Source of the DNA: Lachnospiraceae bacterium
GTDB lineage: Bacteria; Bacillota; Clostridia; Lachnospirales; Lachnospiraceae
Reading direction: 5' to 3'
Length of the DNA: 64,000 nucleotides
Assembly: GCA_017473115.1 (NCBI GenBank)
Contig: JAFUNC010000011.1
Coordinates: forward strand, 1-64,000
The translations under genes and the position numbers were made by a program. A model generated the notes under the pieces. That model was not told where the DNA came from, did no database searches, and saw only the letters and a program-made list of their open reading frames with translations. Of the stretch, positions 50,387-61,323 are shown piece by piece; position 1 is the stretch's first letter; each line of letters opens with the position of its first letter.

Positions 50387-51625
50387 TTAGATTAAGGGAT
50401 ATTTAGCAGTAAGTTCATCTACAATTGCTCTTGCATAAGGAACCTTCTCCTCACCGCCCTTGATAACTGCTGCAATTGCTTCCGCAATCTTATCCATATC
50501 GTCTTCCTTCATACCACGGCTGGTAACAGCGGGTGTACCGAGACGAACACCACTGGTAACGAAAGGTGACTTGGGATCATTGGGGATTGTGTTCTTGTTA
50601 CAGGTAATGTGAGCCTGATCAAGAAGTTTTTCCACTGCCTTACCTGTTAAATCATAAGTTGTAAGATCAACCAACATTAAGTGGTTATCTGTACCACCGG
50701 AAACAATCTTAATATCTCTGCTCATAAGACCCTTGCAAAGAGCCTGTGCATTCTTCATAATCTGCTGCTGATATGCCTTGAATTCATCGCTCAATGCTTC
50801 CTTGAAGCAAACTGCCTTAGCAGCGATTACATGCATCAAAGGACCACCCTGAATTCCGGGGAAAATAGCCTTATTGAAGTTATACTTATCTGCTGCTTCC
50901 TGATTTGCAAGAATCATACCGCCACGGGGTCCTCTTAATGTCTTGTGAGTAGTTGTGGTAACTACGTCTGCCCAAGGGAAGGGTGAAGGATGAAGACCTG
51001 CTGCCACAAGACCTGCGATGTGCGCCATATCTACCATGAGAACTGCACCAACCTCATCAGCAACTTCTCTGAACTTCTTAAAATCAATGGTTCTTGCATA
51101 TGCACTTGCACCTGCAATAATCATTTTAGGCTTGCATTCCAATGCAATTTCACGCAATTTATCGTAATCAATGAAACCGTCATCGTTAACACCGTAAGGA
51201 ACAACATTGAAGTACTTACCTGACATATTAACCGGGCTTCCGTGTGTAAGATGTCCGCCGTGGTCAAGATTCATACCCATAATGGTATCTCCGGGGTTCA
51301 ATACAGCAAACTGCACTGCCATGTTAGCCTGTGCACCTGAATGAGGCTGAACGTTTGCATAATCGCAACCAAATACTTCTTTTGCTCTTTCAATTGCAAG
51401 ATTTTCCACAACGTCTACGCAATCACATCCGCCGTAGTATCTCTTTGCGGGATAACCTTCTGCATACTTATTGGTAAGTACACTTCCCATAGCAGCCATA
51501 ACAGCCTTGCTTACCCAGTTCTCAGATGCAATCAACTCAATGTGACTGTTCTGTCTTTCCTGCTCGTCCACAATTGTCTGGGCGATTTCGGGGTCAACCA
51601 ATTTGATTTCTTCCAATGAATACAT
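50387..51625 (-). CDS. glyA: Serine hydroxymethyltransferase
   Basis: GlyA converts serine and tetrahydrofolate to glycine and methylene-tetrahydrofolate with PLP. The 412-residue protein shows [32 protein letters not shown], the PLP-lysine motif [16 protein letters not shown], and [14 protein letters not shown]. The ATG at 51625 gives normal spacing from AGGAGG; the ATG two codons earlier would be too close. No purine- or glycine-type riboswitch is seen in the 130 bases before the gene. Confidence 0.97.
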   Translation of the reverse strand: MYSLEEIKLVDPEIAQTIVDEQERQNSHIELIASENWVSKAVMAAMGSVLTNKYAEGYPAKRYYGGCDCVDVVENLAIERAKEVFGCDYANVQPHSGAQANMAVQFAVLNPGDTIMGMNLDHGGHLTHGSPVNMSGKYFNVVPYGVNDDGFIDYDKLREIALECKPKMIIAGASAYARTIDFKKFREVADEVGAVLMVDMAHIAGLVAAGLHPSPFPWADVVTTTTHKTLRGPRGGMILANQEAADKYNFNKAIFPGIQGGPLMHVIAAKAVCFKEALSDEFKAYQQQIMKNAQALCKGLMSRDIKIVSGGTDNHLMLVDLTTYDLTGKAVEKLLDQAHITCNKNTIPNDPKSPFVTSGVRLGTPAVTSRGMKEDDMDKIAEAIAAVIKGGEEKVPYARAIVDELTAKYPLI

Positions 51626-51760
51626 TTTCATTTCCTCCGTAATCTATAAATAAATTTTTATGTACACATAATCGTTTGCATTATAGCATAGTTTTGGTGA
51701 AGGCTCAAGGGCAAAGTGGCTTAAAATCGGTAAATATTCTTTTGCTTTTTCATAAAAAAA

Positions 51761-51797
51761 GAAGTTTAGAACATTCATTACGTTTGTTCTAAACTTC
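51761..51797 (-). terminator. Terminator of dpaB
   Basis: Twelve-bp perfect stem GAAGTTTAGAAC with GTTCTAAACTTC, 13-base loop, followed by TTTTTTT on the minus strand. Confidence 0.9.
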
Positions 51798-51810
51798 CGA
51801 CTCTCTTTTT

Positions 51811-52401
51811 CTATTTCGTATACTCTTTTACCACAGGCTGAATCTGCTTTCTTGCCAATGCAGCCTCAATGGTTGCAGGTATCTCTTCCATATGCGCTAC
51901 CAGCGATAACGGTTTCTTAATGCAATCATCCTGCCCAAAAGGTACAAAATAAATATTCTTTGTATTCATCAAGAGTCCGATATTTTTAAGATTCATGCCC
52001 AATGCATCATTGGTGGAAACTGCAATAATCAACGGTTTTTCATTTCGAAGATGTGCTTTAGCCGCCATCAGCACCGGCGTATCCGTAATTCCTGCCGCCA
52101 ACTTTGCCATGGTATTGCCGGTACAGGGAGCAAGAACCATAACATCCAGATATCCTTTCGGTCCGATCGGCTCCGCTTCCTGAATGGTAAAAATCCCCTG
52201 CCTTCCGGTAATTTCCTGCACCTTAGCAATAAATTCCCGCGATTTCCAAAATCTGCTGTCCATTTCAGACACATTCTTAGAAAAAATAGGATGAATGTCT
52301 GCGCCGGCCGCATTCAATCCTTTCATCACTTCCAATATTCTCGTAAATGTACAAAAAGAGCCCGTCAGGGCGAACCCGATTTTCATATCCTTAAAATCCA
52401 T
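51811..52401 (-). CDS. dpaB: Dipicolinate synthase subunit B
   Basis: The 196-residue protein is a flavoprotein-fold subunit (SpoVFB). Motifs are MKIGFALTGSFCTF, LDVMVLAPCTGNTMAKLAAGITD and ISTNDALGMN-like VSTNDALGMN. With DpaA it makes dipicolinic acid from dihydrodipicolinate in the mother cell; the product fills the spore core with calcium. GGCGGAGGAAATAAT precedes ATG 52401. It lies 32 bases after dpaA. Presence of this pair shows that the organism forms endospores of the DpaAB type. Confidence 0.93.
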   Translation of the reverse strand: MDFKDMKIGFALTGSFCTFTRILEVMKGLNAAGADIHPIFSKNVSEMDSRFWKSREFIAKVQEITGRQGIFTIQEAEPIGPKGYLDVMVLAPCTGNTMAKLAAGITDTPVLMAAKAHLRNEKPLIIAVSTNDALGMNLKNIGLLMNTKNIYFVPFGQDDCIKKPLSLVAHMEEIPATIEAALARKQIQPVVKEYTK

Positions 52402-52433
52402 ATTATTTCCTCCGCCTTCTAACAAAACTGTTT

Positions 52434-53279
52434 CTAAAACGGCATCTCTTCATACCCGTATCCTGTTGTTTCTTTTAAAATGCTTTCGATTTTACGCGCT
52501 AATAACTCACCGGAAGTCTTCGGCGCGTAACGCCCCGGCAATGAGCCGCATAATTTTGCGCGAATACCCTTTTTACTGCAGTAGTCAAAATCTGTACCGC
52601 CCGGTTTGCTGGCAATATCAATAATGCAGCAGTATCGGTTTAAGCGGTCAATCCACTCTCTTGTGATACATAATTCCGGCACGGTATTAAAAATGTAATG
52701 ATACTGCTCCAAATCCTCCAACTCTTCAAATGCCCGCACCGCATTTCCGAATGTCCAGGCCCTTGACCTCGCTTCTTCTCTTCTTGCCATAACCGTAACA
52801 TTTGCTGCCATACCTTTTAACTTATCCGCCAGTACTTCAGCACATCGTCCATAGCCTAACACCAGCACCTGCTGTCCGTGAATCACTTCGTTACTCATAA
52901 AAATTGCTTCCGCTATGGCACCTTCCGCCGTGGCTACGGCATTCTGGATGGCAATATCATCCATTTTCATAAAATCTTTAACCAAAGCGCCTTTTGCTTC
53001 CAATTCACGGCGAAACTCTGCCGGAAACATTCCTCCGAAAACCAATTGCCCTTTTTCCGCAATTTCCAACACTTCTTTTAATGTAACTTTCCGCTGTCCC
53101 TCCGTAGCCTTAACCGTAAATCTGTCCATACTGACCGGCGTGGGCAATATGATAAAATCTGTTTTTTTATCCTTTAGCCTGTCGACCTGCTCCGGAAGTA
53201 ATATTTCAATCCCTTTTCTCTCCAACCGGTATGCCAAATACTTTTCTCTGCTGTCACCACCAATCAGGTATGCCTTCAT
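52434..53279 (-). CDS. dpaA: Dipicolinate synthase subunit A
   Basis: The 281-residue protein (SpoVFA) has an N-terminal domain (AYLIGGDSREKYLAYRL) and an NAD(P)-binding Rossmann domain with VLVLGYGRCAEVLADKLKG around residue 141. It catalyses the oxidation that forms dipicolinic acid, with subunit B. AAAGGAAA precedes the ATG. No sigma-A promoter is evident upstream, which fits late mother-cell expression by sigma-K, though no clear sigma-K box was recognised. Confidence 0.93.
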   Translation of the reverse strand: MKAYLIGGDSREKYLAYRLERKGIEILLPEQVDRLKDKKTDFIILPTPVSMDRFTVKATEGQRKVTLKEVLEIAEKGQLVFGGMFPAEFRRELEAKGALVKDFMKMDDIAIQNAVATAEGAIAEAIFMSNEVIHGQQVLVLGYGRCAEVLADKLKGMAANVTVMARREEARSRAWTFGNAVRAFEELEDLEQYHYIFNTVPELCITREWIDRLNRYCCIIDIASKPGGTDFDYCSKKGIRAKLCGSLPGRYAPKTSGELLARKIESILKETTGYGYEEMPF

Positions 53280-53339
53280 TCACACAGTTTCCTTTCCGTA
53301 CACCGCTCTCACCTGCACGATATTTTCTGCAACAAAAAA

Positions 53340-53373
53340 TCGTGCAATCATACTTTTAAAGTATGCTGCACGA
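53340..53373 (-). terminator. Terminator of truA
   Basis: TCGTGC with GCACGA and an inner ATACTTT/AAAGTAT stem; TTTTTT follows on the minus strand. Confidence 0.8.
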
Positions 53374-53438
53374 CTTGATTGTGTTATATCTTTTTATGAT
53401 TATGGTTGGTATCGTTCCAACCGTTGCTCATAAATACG

Positions 53439-54242
53439 TTATTTATAATATACCTCTACCAGTGTAAGCCCCTTTGCCGGCACCAATATGCCCGCATTGG
53501 CACGTTCTTCACTATTTAAAATATCCGTCATACTCTGCGGTGTACGTTTCCCTTCACCCACCTCAATCAAAGTTCCGGTCAGAATACGTACCATATGGTA
53601 CAAAAAACCGTCACCGGTATAATCAAATACAATCTCCTCCGGAGTTTCTTTTATTTGAATATCAATGGTCCGCACCGTAGATTTCTTTGTACGATGATTA
53701 GAAGTAAACGCCTTGAAATCATGTTTACCGCTAAGCATTTGGGCAGCTTTCCGCATTGCATTTACATCAAGTCGGACTGTCTGATTCGGCACATTGAACT
53801 CTTGCGCCTTCATAGTATCTGCCGCACCAATATTGGGAAGTTCAGCATAAGAACATGTATATCTTCGACTGAACACATCCGGTGTCATTAAAGTGCGTAG
53901 GCGATACTGATAGTACTTACCCTTGGCTTTCAGCCTCGCATGAAAACGTTCATCCGCCTCCTCAATGGCAACAACAGCAACATCCTCCGGCAAATACAGA
54001 TTCAGATAATCCATAATTTCACCGGCACTTTTATCCGTATGGATTTTAAAATTTGCCACCTGCCCCTTGGAATGTACACCGGCATCGGTACGCCCCGCAC
54101 CGTTTATCTCCACAGGAACTCCGCACATCTTAGATAAAATCGCTTCGATTTTACCCTGAATGGTATTATCCGTAGAGGTCTGACGCTGCCATCCCTGAAA
54201 ACGGGTGCCCTCATATTGAATGATTATTTTATAGTTCTTCAT
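53439..54242 (-). CDS. truA: tRNA pseudouridine synthase A
   Basis: TruA modifies uridines 38-40 in the anticodon stem of tRNAs. The 267-residue protein has YEGTRFQGWQRQ near the N-terminus, the catalytic aspartate in GAGRTDAGVHSKGQVANF (about residue 54), and YTGDGFLYHMVRILTGTLIEVG near the C-terminus. It lies 42 bases after ysxC in what appears to be a lon-ysxC-truA operon. Confidence 0.96.
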   Translation of the reverse strand: MKNYKIIIQYEGTRFQGWQRQTSTDNTIQGKIEAILSKMCGVPVEINGAGRTDAGVHSKGQVANFKIHTDKSAGEIMDYLNLYLPEDVAVVAIEEADERFHARLKAKGKYYQYRLRTLMTPDVFSRRYTCSYAELPNIGAADTMKAQEFNVPNQTVRLDVNAMRKAAQMLSGKHDFKAFTSNHRTKKSTVRTIDIQIKETPEEIVFDYTGDGFLYHMVRILTGTLIEVGEGKRTPQSMTDILNSEERANAGILVPAKGLTLVEVYYK

Positions 54243-54284
54243 ATTTCACATTCTTTCTGTGTTATCGCGAATCAACCGGGAATA

Positions 54285-54944
54285 TTACTCTTCTGCATTC
54301 AATGCTTCTTTCGATACGCTTTCGCCCTGCAAATCGCTCTCTGCGGTTTCTTCGGTTGCCGGATTTAAGTAACCATCCAGCACTTCATATACCTTGTCCA
54401 AACCATTCTTATTCAAAGAAGAAAACGGAATCATAATGGTTCCCGGTCTGGTCTTAAGTCCTGTACGAATAGCCTTTAAATGTTTATCAATCTGGCCCCT
54501 ACTGATTTTATCAGACTTGGTAGCAATAATAATCGGTTCAAACCCGTTATGCACAATCCACTCGTACATATCACGGTCATTGGCAGAAGGATCGTGACGG
54601 ATATCAATCAAGAGAAATACCGCCTTCAACTGTTCGGAACGGCGAAGATATTTTTCAATCATCTTGCCCCACTTTGCCTTGGTTTCCTGCGAAACTTTGG
54701 CATACCCGTACCCTGGCAAATCTACCAGATATAATTCTTCATTGATATTATAAAAATTAATCGTCTGGGTTTTACCGGGTTGGGAACTGGTTCTCGCGTA
54801 GGACTTACGGTTCATAATCGCATTAATCAAAGACGATTTCCCTACATTACTTTTACCTGCGAAAGCAAATTCCGGCAGGGTATTTTCCGGCAGTTTACTC
54901 GTAATACCGATGACTGTTTCCAAATTAACGCTTTTTATTTTCAC
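54285..54944 (-). CDS. ysxC: Ribosome-assembly GTPase YsxC/EngB
   Basis: The 219-residue GTPase has G1 AGKSNVGKSSLINAI, G2 RTSSQPGKTQTINFY, G3 VDLPGYGYAKV, G4 IIATKSDK and G5 SSL, the EngB pattern required for large-subunit assembly. A C-terminal acidic tail of about 25 residues is extra. The GTG at 54944 is chosen because GGAAAG lies upstream and [11 protein letters not shown] fits the family. It overlaps the lon stop by 20 bases, so the two genes are coupled. Confidence 0.95.
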   Translation of the reverse strand: MKIKSVNLETVIGITSKLPENTLPEFAFAGKSNVGKSSLINAIMNRKSYARTSSQPGKTQTINFYNINEELYLVDLPGYGYAKVSQETKAKWGKMIEKYLRRSEQLKAVFLLIDIRHDPSANDRDMYEWIVHNGFEPIIIATKSDKISRGQIDKHLKAIRTGLKTRPGTIMIPFSSLNKNGLDKVYEVLDGYLNPATEETAESDLQGESVSKEALNAEE

Positions 54945-57300
54945 CTGACTTCTTTCCTTTCTCAATGCTCTTGGTAAAAGCATGACTCAATACATCTTCC
55001 ATAGTTTCCGCATAAACCACTTCCATGCCTTCCGTAATTTCTGTTTCCAGTCTTACCACATCACGTTCATTTTCCTTCGGCACAATCACCTTGGTAATTC
55101 CGGCCATTTTCGCCGCCAAAATCTTTTCTTTTACGCCACCGATAGGAAGTACCCGTCCGCGCAAAGTAATCTCTCCGGTCATGGCAAGATTTGCATATAC
55201 CGGAATTTCCGTAATCGCTGATAATACCGCCGTTGCCATAGTAATTCCGGCAGACGGTCCATCCTTAGGCACTGCCCCCTCCGGAATATGAATATGGATA
55301 TCTTTTTTCTTAAAAAAGTCTGCACTGATTTTGTAATTATCTGCTACCGAGCGAATATAACTGATTCCTGCCGCTGCAGATTCTTTCATCACATCTCCCA
55401 AACGGCCGGTCAATTCAACCGCACCTTTGCCGGGCATTACATTAACCTCAATTTGCAAGGTATCGCCACCAACAGCGGTCCAAGCAAGTCCCCGTACAAT
55501 ACCGATTTCGTCCTTTTCATTTTTCTCATCCGGACGGAATTTCGGTTTTCCTAAAAATTCTTCCAAATTTTTCTCCGTCACACGTACGCTCGTCTTCTCG
55601 CCTTTTACAAGCAGTTTTGCTACCTTACGGCACAATTCACCGATTTTACGTTCCAGTTCACGGACGCCCGCTTCTCTTGTATACAAAAGAATTAAGTTGG
55701 TTAAAGCCTCCGGAGTTATTTTTAAATTTTTACCGGTCAAACCATTATTTTTTAAGGCTCTGCTCCACAAATGTTCTTTGGCAATGTGGAATTTTTCCTG
55801 CACCGTATAACTGTTTAATTCAATCAGTTCCATACGGTCAAGCAAAGGTCTCGGAATATCCGATACGGAATTCGCCGTTGCCAGGAATAAAACATTAGAC
55901 AAATCCAAAGGAATTTCCACATAATGATCCCTAAAAGCCTGATTTTGCTTTGAATCCAGAACTTCCAATAATGCAGAAGAAGGATCTCCCTTATAATCAT
56001 TGCTCAACTTATCTATCTCATCCAAAAGAATCAGCGGATTATTGACACCTGCATTTTTCAATGCCATGGCTATGCGCCCCGGCATCGCTCCCACATAGGT
56101 TCTTCTGTGACCGCGAATCTCAGCTTCATCCCTTACTCCGCCCAAACAAATTCTCACATATTCTTTTTCCAAGGATTCCGCTACCGAACGCGCAATGGAT
56201 GTTTTCCCGGTTCCCGGCGGTCCCACCAGACATACAATGGGACTTTCTCCTTCGCTGGTTAATGTCCGGACCGCAAGAAACTCCAGTATGCGTTCTTTTA
56301 CCTGCGTCAAACCATAATGGTCACGGTTCAATATTTTCTCAGCGCGATGAATGTCCGCATTGTCCTTGGACGCCCTGTTCCAAGGTAACTCCAACAACGT
56401 CTCAATATAGGCTCTTTGTACCGCACTTTCCGAACTGCTTCCGTGTAACGATTTAAAACGGTTAATTTCTTTACGGATTTTTTCTTTAATTGCCTCATCC
56501 GCGTCTAATTTTTCCAAACTTTCCGCAAAACTGTCCGCATCGGATACGGTATCATCTTCACCCAGTTCTTTTTTGATCATCTGCATCTGTTCACGAAGCA
56601 TATAATCCTTTTGATGTTTATTGACCTGTTGTTTTAACTTACCGCTTAAATCCTGACGAATGCGGAGCACATCGACCTCCTCGGTCAACTTTGACAATAT
56701 TGTTTCAAACAACTTCTCTTCTACATAATTTTCCAAAAATGTCTGACGAATCTGATGTGAAAAATTCAAATGGTTCATGCAAACCTGCATCAGTTCGGAC
56801 AAATTGAATGATTCCTTTACGGTGACCGGCACAATCTTCGGTACATTAGGTTGGTATAATAGATACTCCTGCACACACTCTTTCAGCATCCGCACACGAG
56901 CCTCTTCCTCTACCACATCCCACATACCTCTTTGCAAAAACTGCACTTCCACTTCTGACAACAGATATTTTTCCTGTTCCGCATCAATCTGTAAAAGCCG
57001 GCCTCGGGACTCACCCTGTACTAACACGCGAAGTATCTTATTCGGCAAGGTAATTACCTGTTTTACACTGACAATACAACCCATTCCATATAAATCATCC
57101 TTACCGGGTTCTTCCGTATCTACATGTTTCTGGCACACCAAAAACAGTCTGTTACCCCCTTTGGTTGCTCTTTCCAATGCAGTTACAGATTTCTTTCTGT
57201 TCAAATCAATATGCGCTATTGTTCCCGGTAAAACCACCATTCCCCGCAAGGGAATCGTCGGCATCCAATCTGTTAATTCCATATTCTCGATATTATTCAT
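54925..57300 (-). CDS. lon: ATP-dependent protease Lon
   Basis: The 791-residue protein has the N-terminal substrate domain ([13 protein letters not shown]), AAA+ module ([37 protein letters not shown]-type linker) and the protease domain with the Ser-Lys dyad ([16 protein letters not shown] and the later lysine in [14 protein letters not shown]). Lon degrades misfolded and regulatory proteins in the cytosol. The ATG at 57300 (MNNIENMEL) follows AAAGGCGGCG; earlier in-frame ATG at 57327 has a weaker site. Confidence 0.97.
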   Translation of the reverse strand: MNNIENMELTDWMPTIPLRGMVVLPGTIAHIDLNRKKSVTALERATKGGNRLFLVCQKHVDTEEPGKDDLYGMGCIVSVKQVITLPNKILRVLVQGESRGRLLQIDAEQEKYLLSEVEVQFLQRGMWDVVEEEARVRMLKECVQEYLLYQPNVPKIVPVTVKESFNLSELMQVCMNHLNFSHQIRQTFLENYVEEKLFETILSKLTEEVDVLRIRQDLSGKLKQQVNKHQKDYMLREQMQMIKKELGEDDTVSDADSFAESLEKLDADEAIKEKIRKEINRFKSLHGSSSESAVQRAYIETLLELPWNRASKDNADIHRAEKILNRDHYGLTQVKERILEFLAVRTLTSEGESPIVCLVGPPGTGKTSIARSVAESLEKEYVRICLGGVRDEAEIRGHRRTYVGAMPGRIAMALKNAGVNNPLILLDEIDKLSNDYKGDPSSALLEVLDSKQNQAFRDHYVEIPLDLSNVLFLATANSVSDIPRPLLDRMELIELNSYTVQEKFHIAKEHLWSRALKNNGLTGKNLKITPEALTNLILLYTREAGVRELERKIGELCRKVAKLLVKGEKTSVRVTEKNLEEFLGKPKFRPDEKNEKDEIGIVRGLAWTAVGGDTLQIEVNVMPGKGAVELTGRLGDVMKESAAAGISYIRSVADNYKISADFFKKKDIHIHIPEGAVPKDGPSAGITMATAVLSAITEIPVYANLAMTGEITLRGRVLPIGGVKEKILAAKMAGITKVIVPKENERDVVRLETEITEGMEVVYAETMEDVLSHAFTKSIEKGKKSGENKKR

Positions 57301-57418
57301 TTTAAAATACGCCGCCTTTCTTAGCATCCGTCTTTGTCATTGATAGGATAAGGAAAAAATAATTCTAAGGAAGCGTGCCTGATGTGAATTATCTTTTCCT
57401 TATCCCCTCACTCCAAAA

Positions 57419-57442
57419 AACGCCGCCAAGAATGGCGGCGTT
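57419..57442 (-). terminator. Terminator of clpX
   Basis: Nine-bp GC-rich stem AACGCCGCC with GGCGGCGTT, six-base loop, then TTTTTT on the minus strand. It separates tig-clpP-clpX from lon-ysxC-truA. Confidence 0.92.
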
Positions 57443-57448
57443 TCCCTT

Positions 57449-58723
57449 TTAAGCTCTTTTTCTGGTTTTTTTCTTCGGTTCTTCCAATTCGATATGCTTT
57501 TCAATAGGCGCACCTTCCCCAAGAACAGAATCCTTGGTAACAATACACTCCGTCATAGTTTCATCCGAAGGAATACGGAACATCAAATCCATCATGGTTT
57601 TTTCCATAATGGAGCGGAGTCCGAGGGCACCTGTTTTACGTTCATGCGCCTCTTTCGCAATTTCTCGAATTGCATCATCTTCAAAACTCAACGCTACATT
57701 GTCCAATTCAAACAATGCTTTATACTGCTTCACCAGTGCATTCTTAGGTTCCGTCATAATACGAACCAGTGCATCCTCGTCCAATCCTTCCAAAGAAACA
57801 TTGATGGGCACACGACCGATAAACTCCGGAATCAAACCGAATTTTACAAGGTCTTGAGGAGTCACTTCCTTCAGAAGTTCACTCAAAGCCTTATCGGTAT
57901 TCTGTGTAATCGTTGAGTTAAAACCAATCGATTTACGATTCAGACGCTTCTCAACAATTTTATCCAAACCGTCAAAAGCACCGCCGCAAATAAATAAAAT
58001 ATTGCTGGTATCAATCTGAATCAATTCCTGATGAGGATGTTTTCTTCCTCCCTGCGGAGGTACGGAAGCCACGGTTCCCTCAATAATTTTAAGTAATGCC
58101 TGCTGAACACCTTCTCCGGAAACATCTCTGGTAATGGATACATTTTCGCTCTTCTTGGTAATTTTATCAATTTCATCGATATAAACAATACCGTACTGCG
58201 CACGCTCCACTTCGTAATCTGCCGCCTGAATTAACTTCAGAAGAATATTCTCTACGTCTTCACCAACGTAGCCTGCCTCTGTCAACGTGGTGGCATCTGC
58301 AATAGCAAACGGCACATTGATGATTTTGGCAAGTGTCTGCGCCAGATATGTCTTACCGGAACCGGTAGGTCCAATCATAATAATATTACTTTTCTGCAAT
58401 TCCACTCCCAAATCCTTAGGAGCCATAATTCTTTTATAATGATTATACACGGCAACCGAAAGAACCTTTTTGGCTTCCTCCTGCCCTATAATATAATCAT
58501 CCAAAAAATTCTTAATTTCCACAGGTTTTAACAGTTTGAAATCAAATTCTGTTGCATCGCCGTCAAACTCATCCATTTCTTCCGTGACAATTTCATTGCA
58601 TATTTCTACGCAATCATCACAGATATAAATTCCTTTCGGGCCTGCAACCATTTTACGAACCTGATCCTGTGTTTTTCCGCAAAAAGAACATTTAATTTTA
58701 TCATCCGAATGCTTTCCAGCCAT
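57449..58723 (-). CDS. clpX: ClpXP unfoldase ClpX
   Basis: The 424-residue protein has the N-terminal zinc-binding domain ([16 protein letters not shown]), Walker [13 protein letters not shown], Walker [11 protein letters not shown], and the IGF loop (RKSIGFNST) that docks on ClpP. The C-terminal tail is basic (KKKTRKRA). It unfolds and feeds substrates to ClpP. It starts 24 bases after clpP with TTTGGAGG before the ATG. Confidence 0.97.
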   Translation of the reverse strand: MAGKHSDDKIKCSFCGKTQDQVRKMVAGPKGIYICDDCVEICNEIVTEEMDEFDGDATEFDFKLLKPVEIKNFLDDYIIGQEEAKKVLSVAVYNHYKRIMAPKDLGVELQKSNIIMIGPTGSGKTYLAQTLAKIINVPFAIADATTLTEAGYVGEDVENILLKLIQAADYEVERAQYGIVYIDEIDKITKKSENVSITRDVSGEGVQQALLKIIEGTVASVPPQGGRKHPHQELIQIDTSNILFICGGAFDGLDKIVEKRLNRKSIGFNSTITQNTDKALSELLKEVTPQDLVKFGLIPEFIGRVPINVSLEGLDEDALVRIMTEPKNALVKQYKALFELDNVALSFEDDAIREIAKEAHERKTGALGLRSIMEKTMMDLMFRIPSDETMTECIVTKDSVLGEGAPIEKHIELEEPKKKTRKRA

Positions 58724-58747
58724 TCCAAGCCTCCAAAATTTAAAGTT

Positions 58748-59347
58748 TTATTTTTCTTCCTGCTCACTACGTGAAGTAATCACGTAATCAATTAAGCCGT
58801 ATTCTTTTGCTTCTTCCGCTGTCTTCCAGTTATCGCGTTCGGTATCCGCTGCAACCACTTCTATAGGCTGACCTGTATTCGCCGCGAGAACTTTATTCAA
58901 ACGCTCTTTTGTCTGTAAAATATGCTTTGCCGCAATTTCAATTTCGGTAGCCTGTCCCTGGGCTCCGCCAAGAGGCTGATGAATCATAATCTCGGCATTG
59001 GGAAGTGCATATCTCTTACCTTTGGTTCCACCGGCAAGCAAAAATGCCCCCATAGATGCTGCCATACCGATACAAATTGTGGAAACGTCGCACTTAATAT
59101 ACTGCATGGTATCATAAATTGCCCAGCCTGCGGTTACCGAACCGCCGGGGCTGTTGATATAAAGTTGGATATCCTTATCCGGATCTTCCGCTTCCAAAAA
59201 CAACATCTGTGCAACCACAAGTCCTGCAGTTACTTCATTCACTTCTTCCCCAAGGAAGATAATACGGTCTTTTAAAAGTCTGGAATAAATATCATAGGAT
59301 CTTTCTCCACGGCCTGTCTGTTCAACAACATAAGGTACTAAGCTCAT
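58748..59347 (-). CDS. clpP: ClpP serine protease subunit
   Basis: The 199-residue protein has the ClpP catalytic triad: Ser in [14 protein letters not shown] (about residue 98), His in [11 protein letters not shown] (about 123) and Asp in [11 protein letters not shown] (about 171). The N-terminus [19 protein letters not shown] is normal for the family. It follows tig and precedes clpX, the standard order. AGGAGGAATTC precedes the ATG. Confidence 0.98.
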   Translation of the reverse strand: MSLVPYVVEQTGRGERSYDIYSRLLKDRIIFLGEEVNEVTAGLVVAQMLFLEAEDPDKDIQLYINSPGGSVTAGWAIYDTMQYIKCDVSTICIGMAASMGAFLLAGGTKGKRYALPNAEIMIHQPLGGAQGQATEIEIAAKHILQTKERLNKVLAANTGQPIEVVAADTERDNWKTAEEAKEYGLIDYVITSRSEQEEK

Positions 59348-59394
59348 TTGAATTCCTCCTGTTTATAGATTTCATTCTCAGTTACTTCACTGAA

Positions 59395-60681
59395 TTATTT
59401 TTCTTTTGCATTTGCAACAACAAATTCAACAGCCTTCTGAATTGCCATATCTTTCTTCATTTCAACTGCTCTTTCGTTGTCCATAATTTCCTTAATCTGC
59501 TCTACTTCCATCTTGTAAGCCTCTGCCATCTTTGCAAGTTCTTCTTCGTATTCAGCATCACTTACTTCAATCTTTTCAGCAGCAACAACTGCTTCCAAAA
59601 CAAGTCTTGACTGAATTCTCTTTTCAGCCTGAGGTTTTACCTGTTCCATCATAGCAGCTGCAGTCATACCGGTAAACTGGCTGTACTGTTCCATGCTGAG
59701 ACCCTGCATAGCAAGTCTCTGTGCAAATTCATCTACCATCTGTCTCTGCTGTGTTTCAATCATCGCTTCGGGAATTTCCATTTCAGCATCAGCAATAATT
59801 GCTTCTACTACAGCCTCTTCTTTTGCATTTTTAGCATCTGCTTCCTTCTTTTCTTCCAAGTTCTTCTTAACACTTTCCTTGTACTCAGCAAAGGTGTCGT
59901 ATGCACTTACTTCTTCTGCAAATTCGTCATCCAAATCAGGCAACTGATTTTCTTTGATTTCCTTAATTGTTACCTTGAACAATGCGGGCTTGCCCTTTAA
60001 TTCTTCTGCATGGTAATCTTCAGGGAATGTAACATTTACTTCCACTTCTTCATTGATTGACTTGCCGATTAACTGCTCTTCAAAAGTATCAATGAAAGAG
60101 TGTGAACCGATGGTAAGAGGATAATTTTCGCCCTTGCCGCCTTCAAATGCAACACCGTCAACAAAACCTTCAAAATCAATTACGGTTGTATCACCGTCTT
60201 TGATAGGTCTGTCATCTACGGATACGGTTCTTGCACTGTTCTTTCTTTCAGTTTCAATTGCTTCGTTAACTTCCTCTTCGGTAACTTCTACTGCAACCTT
60301 ATCAACCTTGATTCCCTTGTACTTGCCTAATTTTACTTCAGGCTTTAATGCAACTTCTGCAGTAAAAATAAAAGGCTTTCCTGCTTCAATCTGTGTTACT
60401 TCAATCTTAGGAGAAGATACGATTTCTTCTTCGCATTCATCATATGCTTTTTCGTATGCTTCGGGAATTACTTCATTTGCTGCATCTTCAAAGAATACTT
60501 CTTTACCGTACATCTGCTCAATCATCTTACGAGGCACTTTGCCTTTACGGAAACCGGGCACTTCAATTTTGCCCTTGTTCTTCTGATATGCTGCTTCTAC
60601 CGCTTTTTCAAAATCTTCTACTGAAACTTCAATAGTAAGCTTTGCCATATTCTTGTCTAATTTTTCAACTGTAAAACTCAT
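59395..60681 (-). CDS. tig: Trigger factor
   Basis: The 428-residue ribosome-bound chaperone has the N-terminal ribosome signature VPGFRKGKVPRKMIEQ, a FKBP-type PPIase domain (DGDTTVIDFEGFVDGVAFEGG, GSHSFIDTFEEQLIGK) and a long helical C-terminal domain. It binds nascent chains leaving the ribosome. ATG 60681 is chosen because AGGAGGAAACAAAA stands before it and MSFTVEKLDKN is the usual N-terminus. First gene of tig-clpP-clpX. Confidence 0.97.
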   Translation of the reverse strand: MSFTVEKLDKNMAKLTIEVSVEDFEKAVEAAYQKNKGKIEVPGFRKGKVPRKMIEQMYGKEVFFEDAANEVIPEAYEKAYDECEEEIVSSPKIEVTQIEAGKPFIFTAEVALKPEVKLGKYKGIKVDKVAVEVTEEEVNEAIETERKNSARTVSVDDRPIKDGDTTVIDFEGFVDGVAFEGGKGENYPLTIGSHSFIDTFEEQLIGKSINEEVEVNVTFPEDYHAEELKGKPALFKVTIKEIKENQLPDLDDEFAEEVSAYDTFAEYKESVKKNLEEKKEADAKNAKEEAVVEAIIADAEMEIPEAMIETQQRQMVDEFAQRLAMQGLSMEQYSQFTGMTAAAMMEQVKPQAEKRIQSRLVLEAVVAAEKIEVSDAEYEEELAKMAEAYKMEVEQIKEIMDNERAVEMKKDMAIQKAVEFVVANAKEK

Positions 60682-60890
60682 TTTTGTTTCCTCCTTTATG
60701 TATCGCCGTTGGCGCACAAATCTTTTCTTTTATAAAAATTATTTTTAGCAGTTGGGTATAAAACCCCATACTTACAGTCATTTTACGATTATAGCACAAA
60801 CAATTGCAAAAGAAAAGAAAAAAATTGATATTCCACTCCCCATTGAAAAAACTGTCCAAAAATTCCCAACATAATTCATTTATTTACGGT

Positions 60891-60897
60891 CATACTA
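60891..60897 (+). promoter_or_regulatory. Possible sigma-G -10 box of the SASP gene
   Basis: CATACTA matches the CATnnTA form of forespore sigma-G promoters and lies 69 bases before the SASP start. The -35 region is weak (ACATA). An eight-bp hairpin AGATAAGT/ACTTATCT (60904-60925) would form at the 5' end of the transcript. Confidence 0.45.
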
Positions 60898-60965
60898 ACA
60901 CCAAGATAAGTCAAAAAACTTATCTGAACAAAATAAACTAAGATAAAATTTTGGAGGAAAACACA

Positions 60966-61166
60966 ATGAAAAACAATAGTAATTCAAGTTCAACAGCAAA
61001 AACTCACAAGGCAGCTTTAGATCGTTTCAAAACAGAAGTTGCAAGCGAATTAGGTATCAACTTAAAGGACGGTTACAACGGTGACCTTACTTCTAAAGAA
61101 GCAGGTTCTATCGGTGGTGAAATGGTTCGTAGAATGATCCAGCGTCAGGAAGAATCTATGCAGTAA
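60966..61166 (+). CDS. Alpha/beta-type small acid-soluble spore protein
   Basis: The 66-residue protein carries the conserved SASP core: LDRFKTEVASELGI (with the GPR protease-site region TEVASE) and DGYNGDLTSKEAGSIGGEMVRRMI. These proteins coat spore DNA and protect it from UV and heat, then are degraded on germination. Start from GGAGG nine bases before ATG 60966. It is a single gene with a promoter-like CATACTA upstream and long hairpins downstream. Confidence 0.95.
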   Translation: MKNNSNSSSTAKTHKAALDRFKTEVASELGINLKDGYNGDLTSKEAGSIGGEMVRRMIQRQEESMQ

Positions 61167-61238
61167 TCAATCGTCAGTCTGAATGACGATGTGATTCGGT
61201 GAATAATAAGCATAGACTCTTTACACCGATAAAATAAG

Positions 61239-61323
61239 TATGCATCCAAGGGTTCTACATAGAATCTTTGTATGCTGACATGAAAATGCACTTAAGCGCA
61301 GGAATATGCCCTTGGGTGCATTT
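61239..61323 (+). other. Two overlapping hairpins downstream of the SASP gene
   Basis: Hairpin 1 (61241-61274) has 14 of 15 pairs, GCATCCAAGGGTTCT with AGAATCTTTGTATGC. Hairpin 2 (61282-61323) is a long stem, AAAATGCACTTAAG-c-GCA with TGC-c-CTTGGGTGCATTTT, followed by a T-run. ATGCATCCAAGGG of hairpin 1 can also pair with the CCCTTGGGTGCAT end of hairpin 2 (12 of 13), so the folds compete. The next gene has its own promoter at 61363, so this may be a 3' UTR structure, a small RNA or a tandem terminator. Confidence 0.5.
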
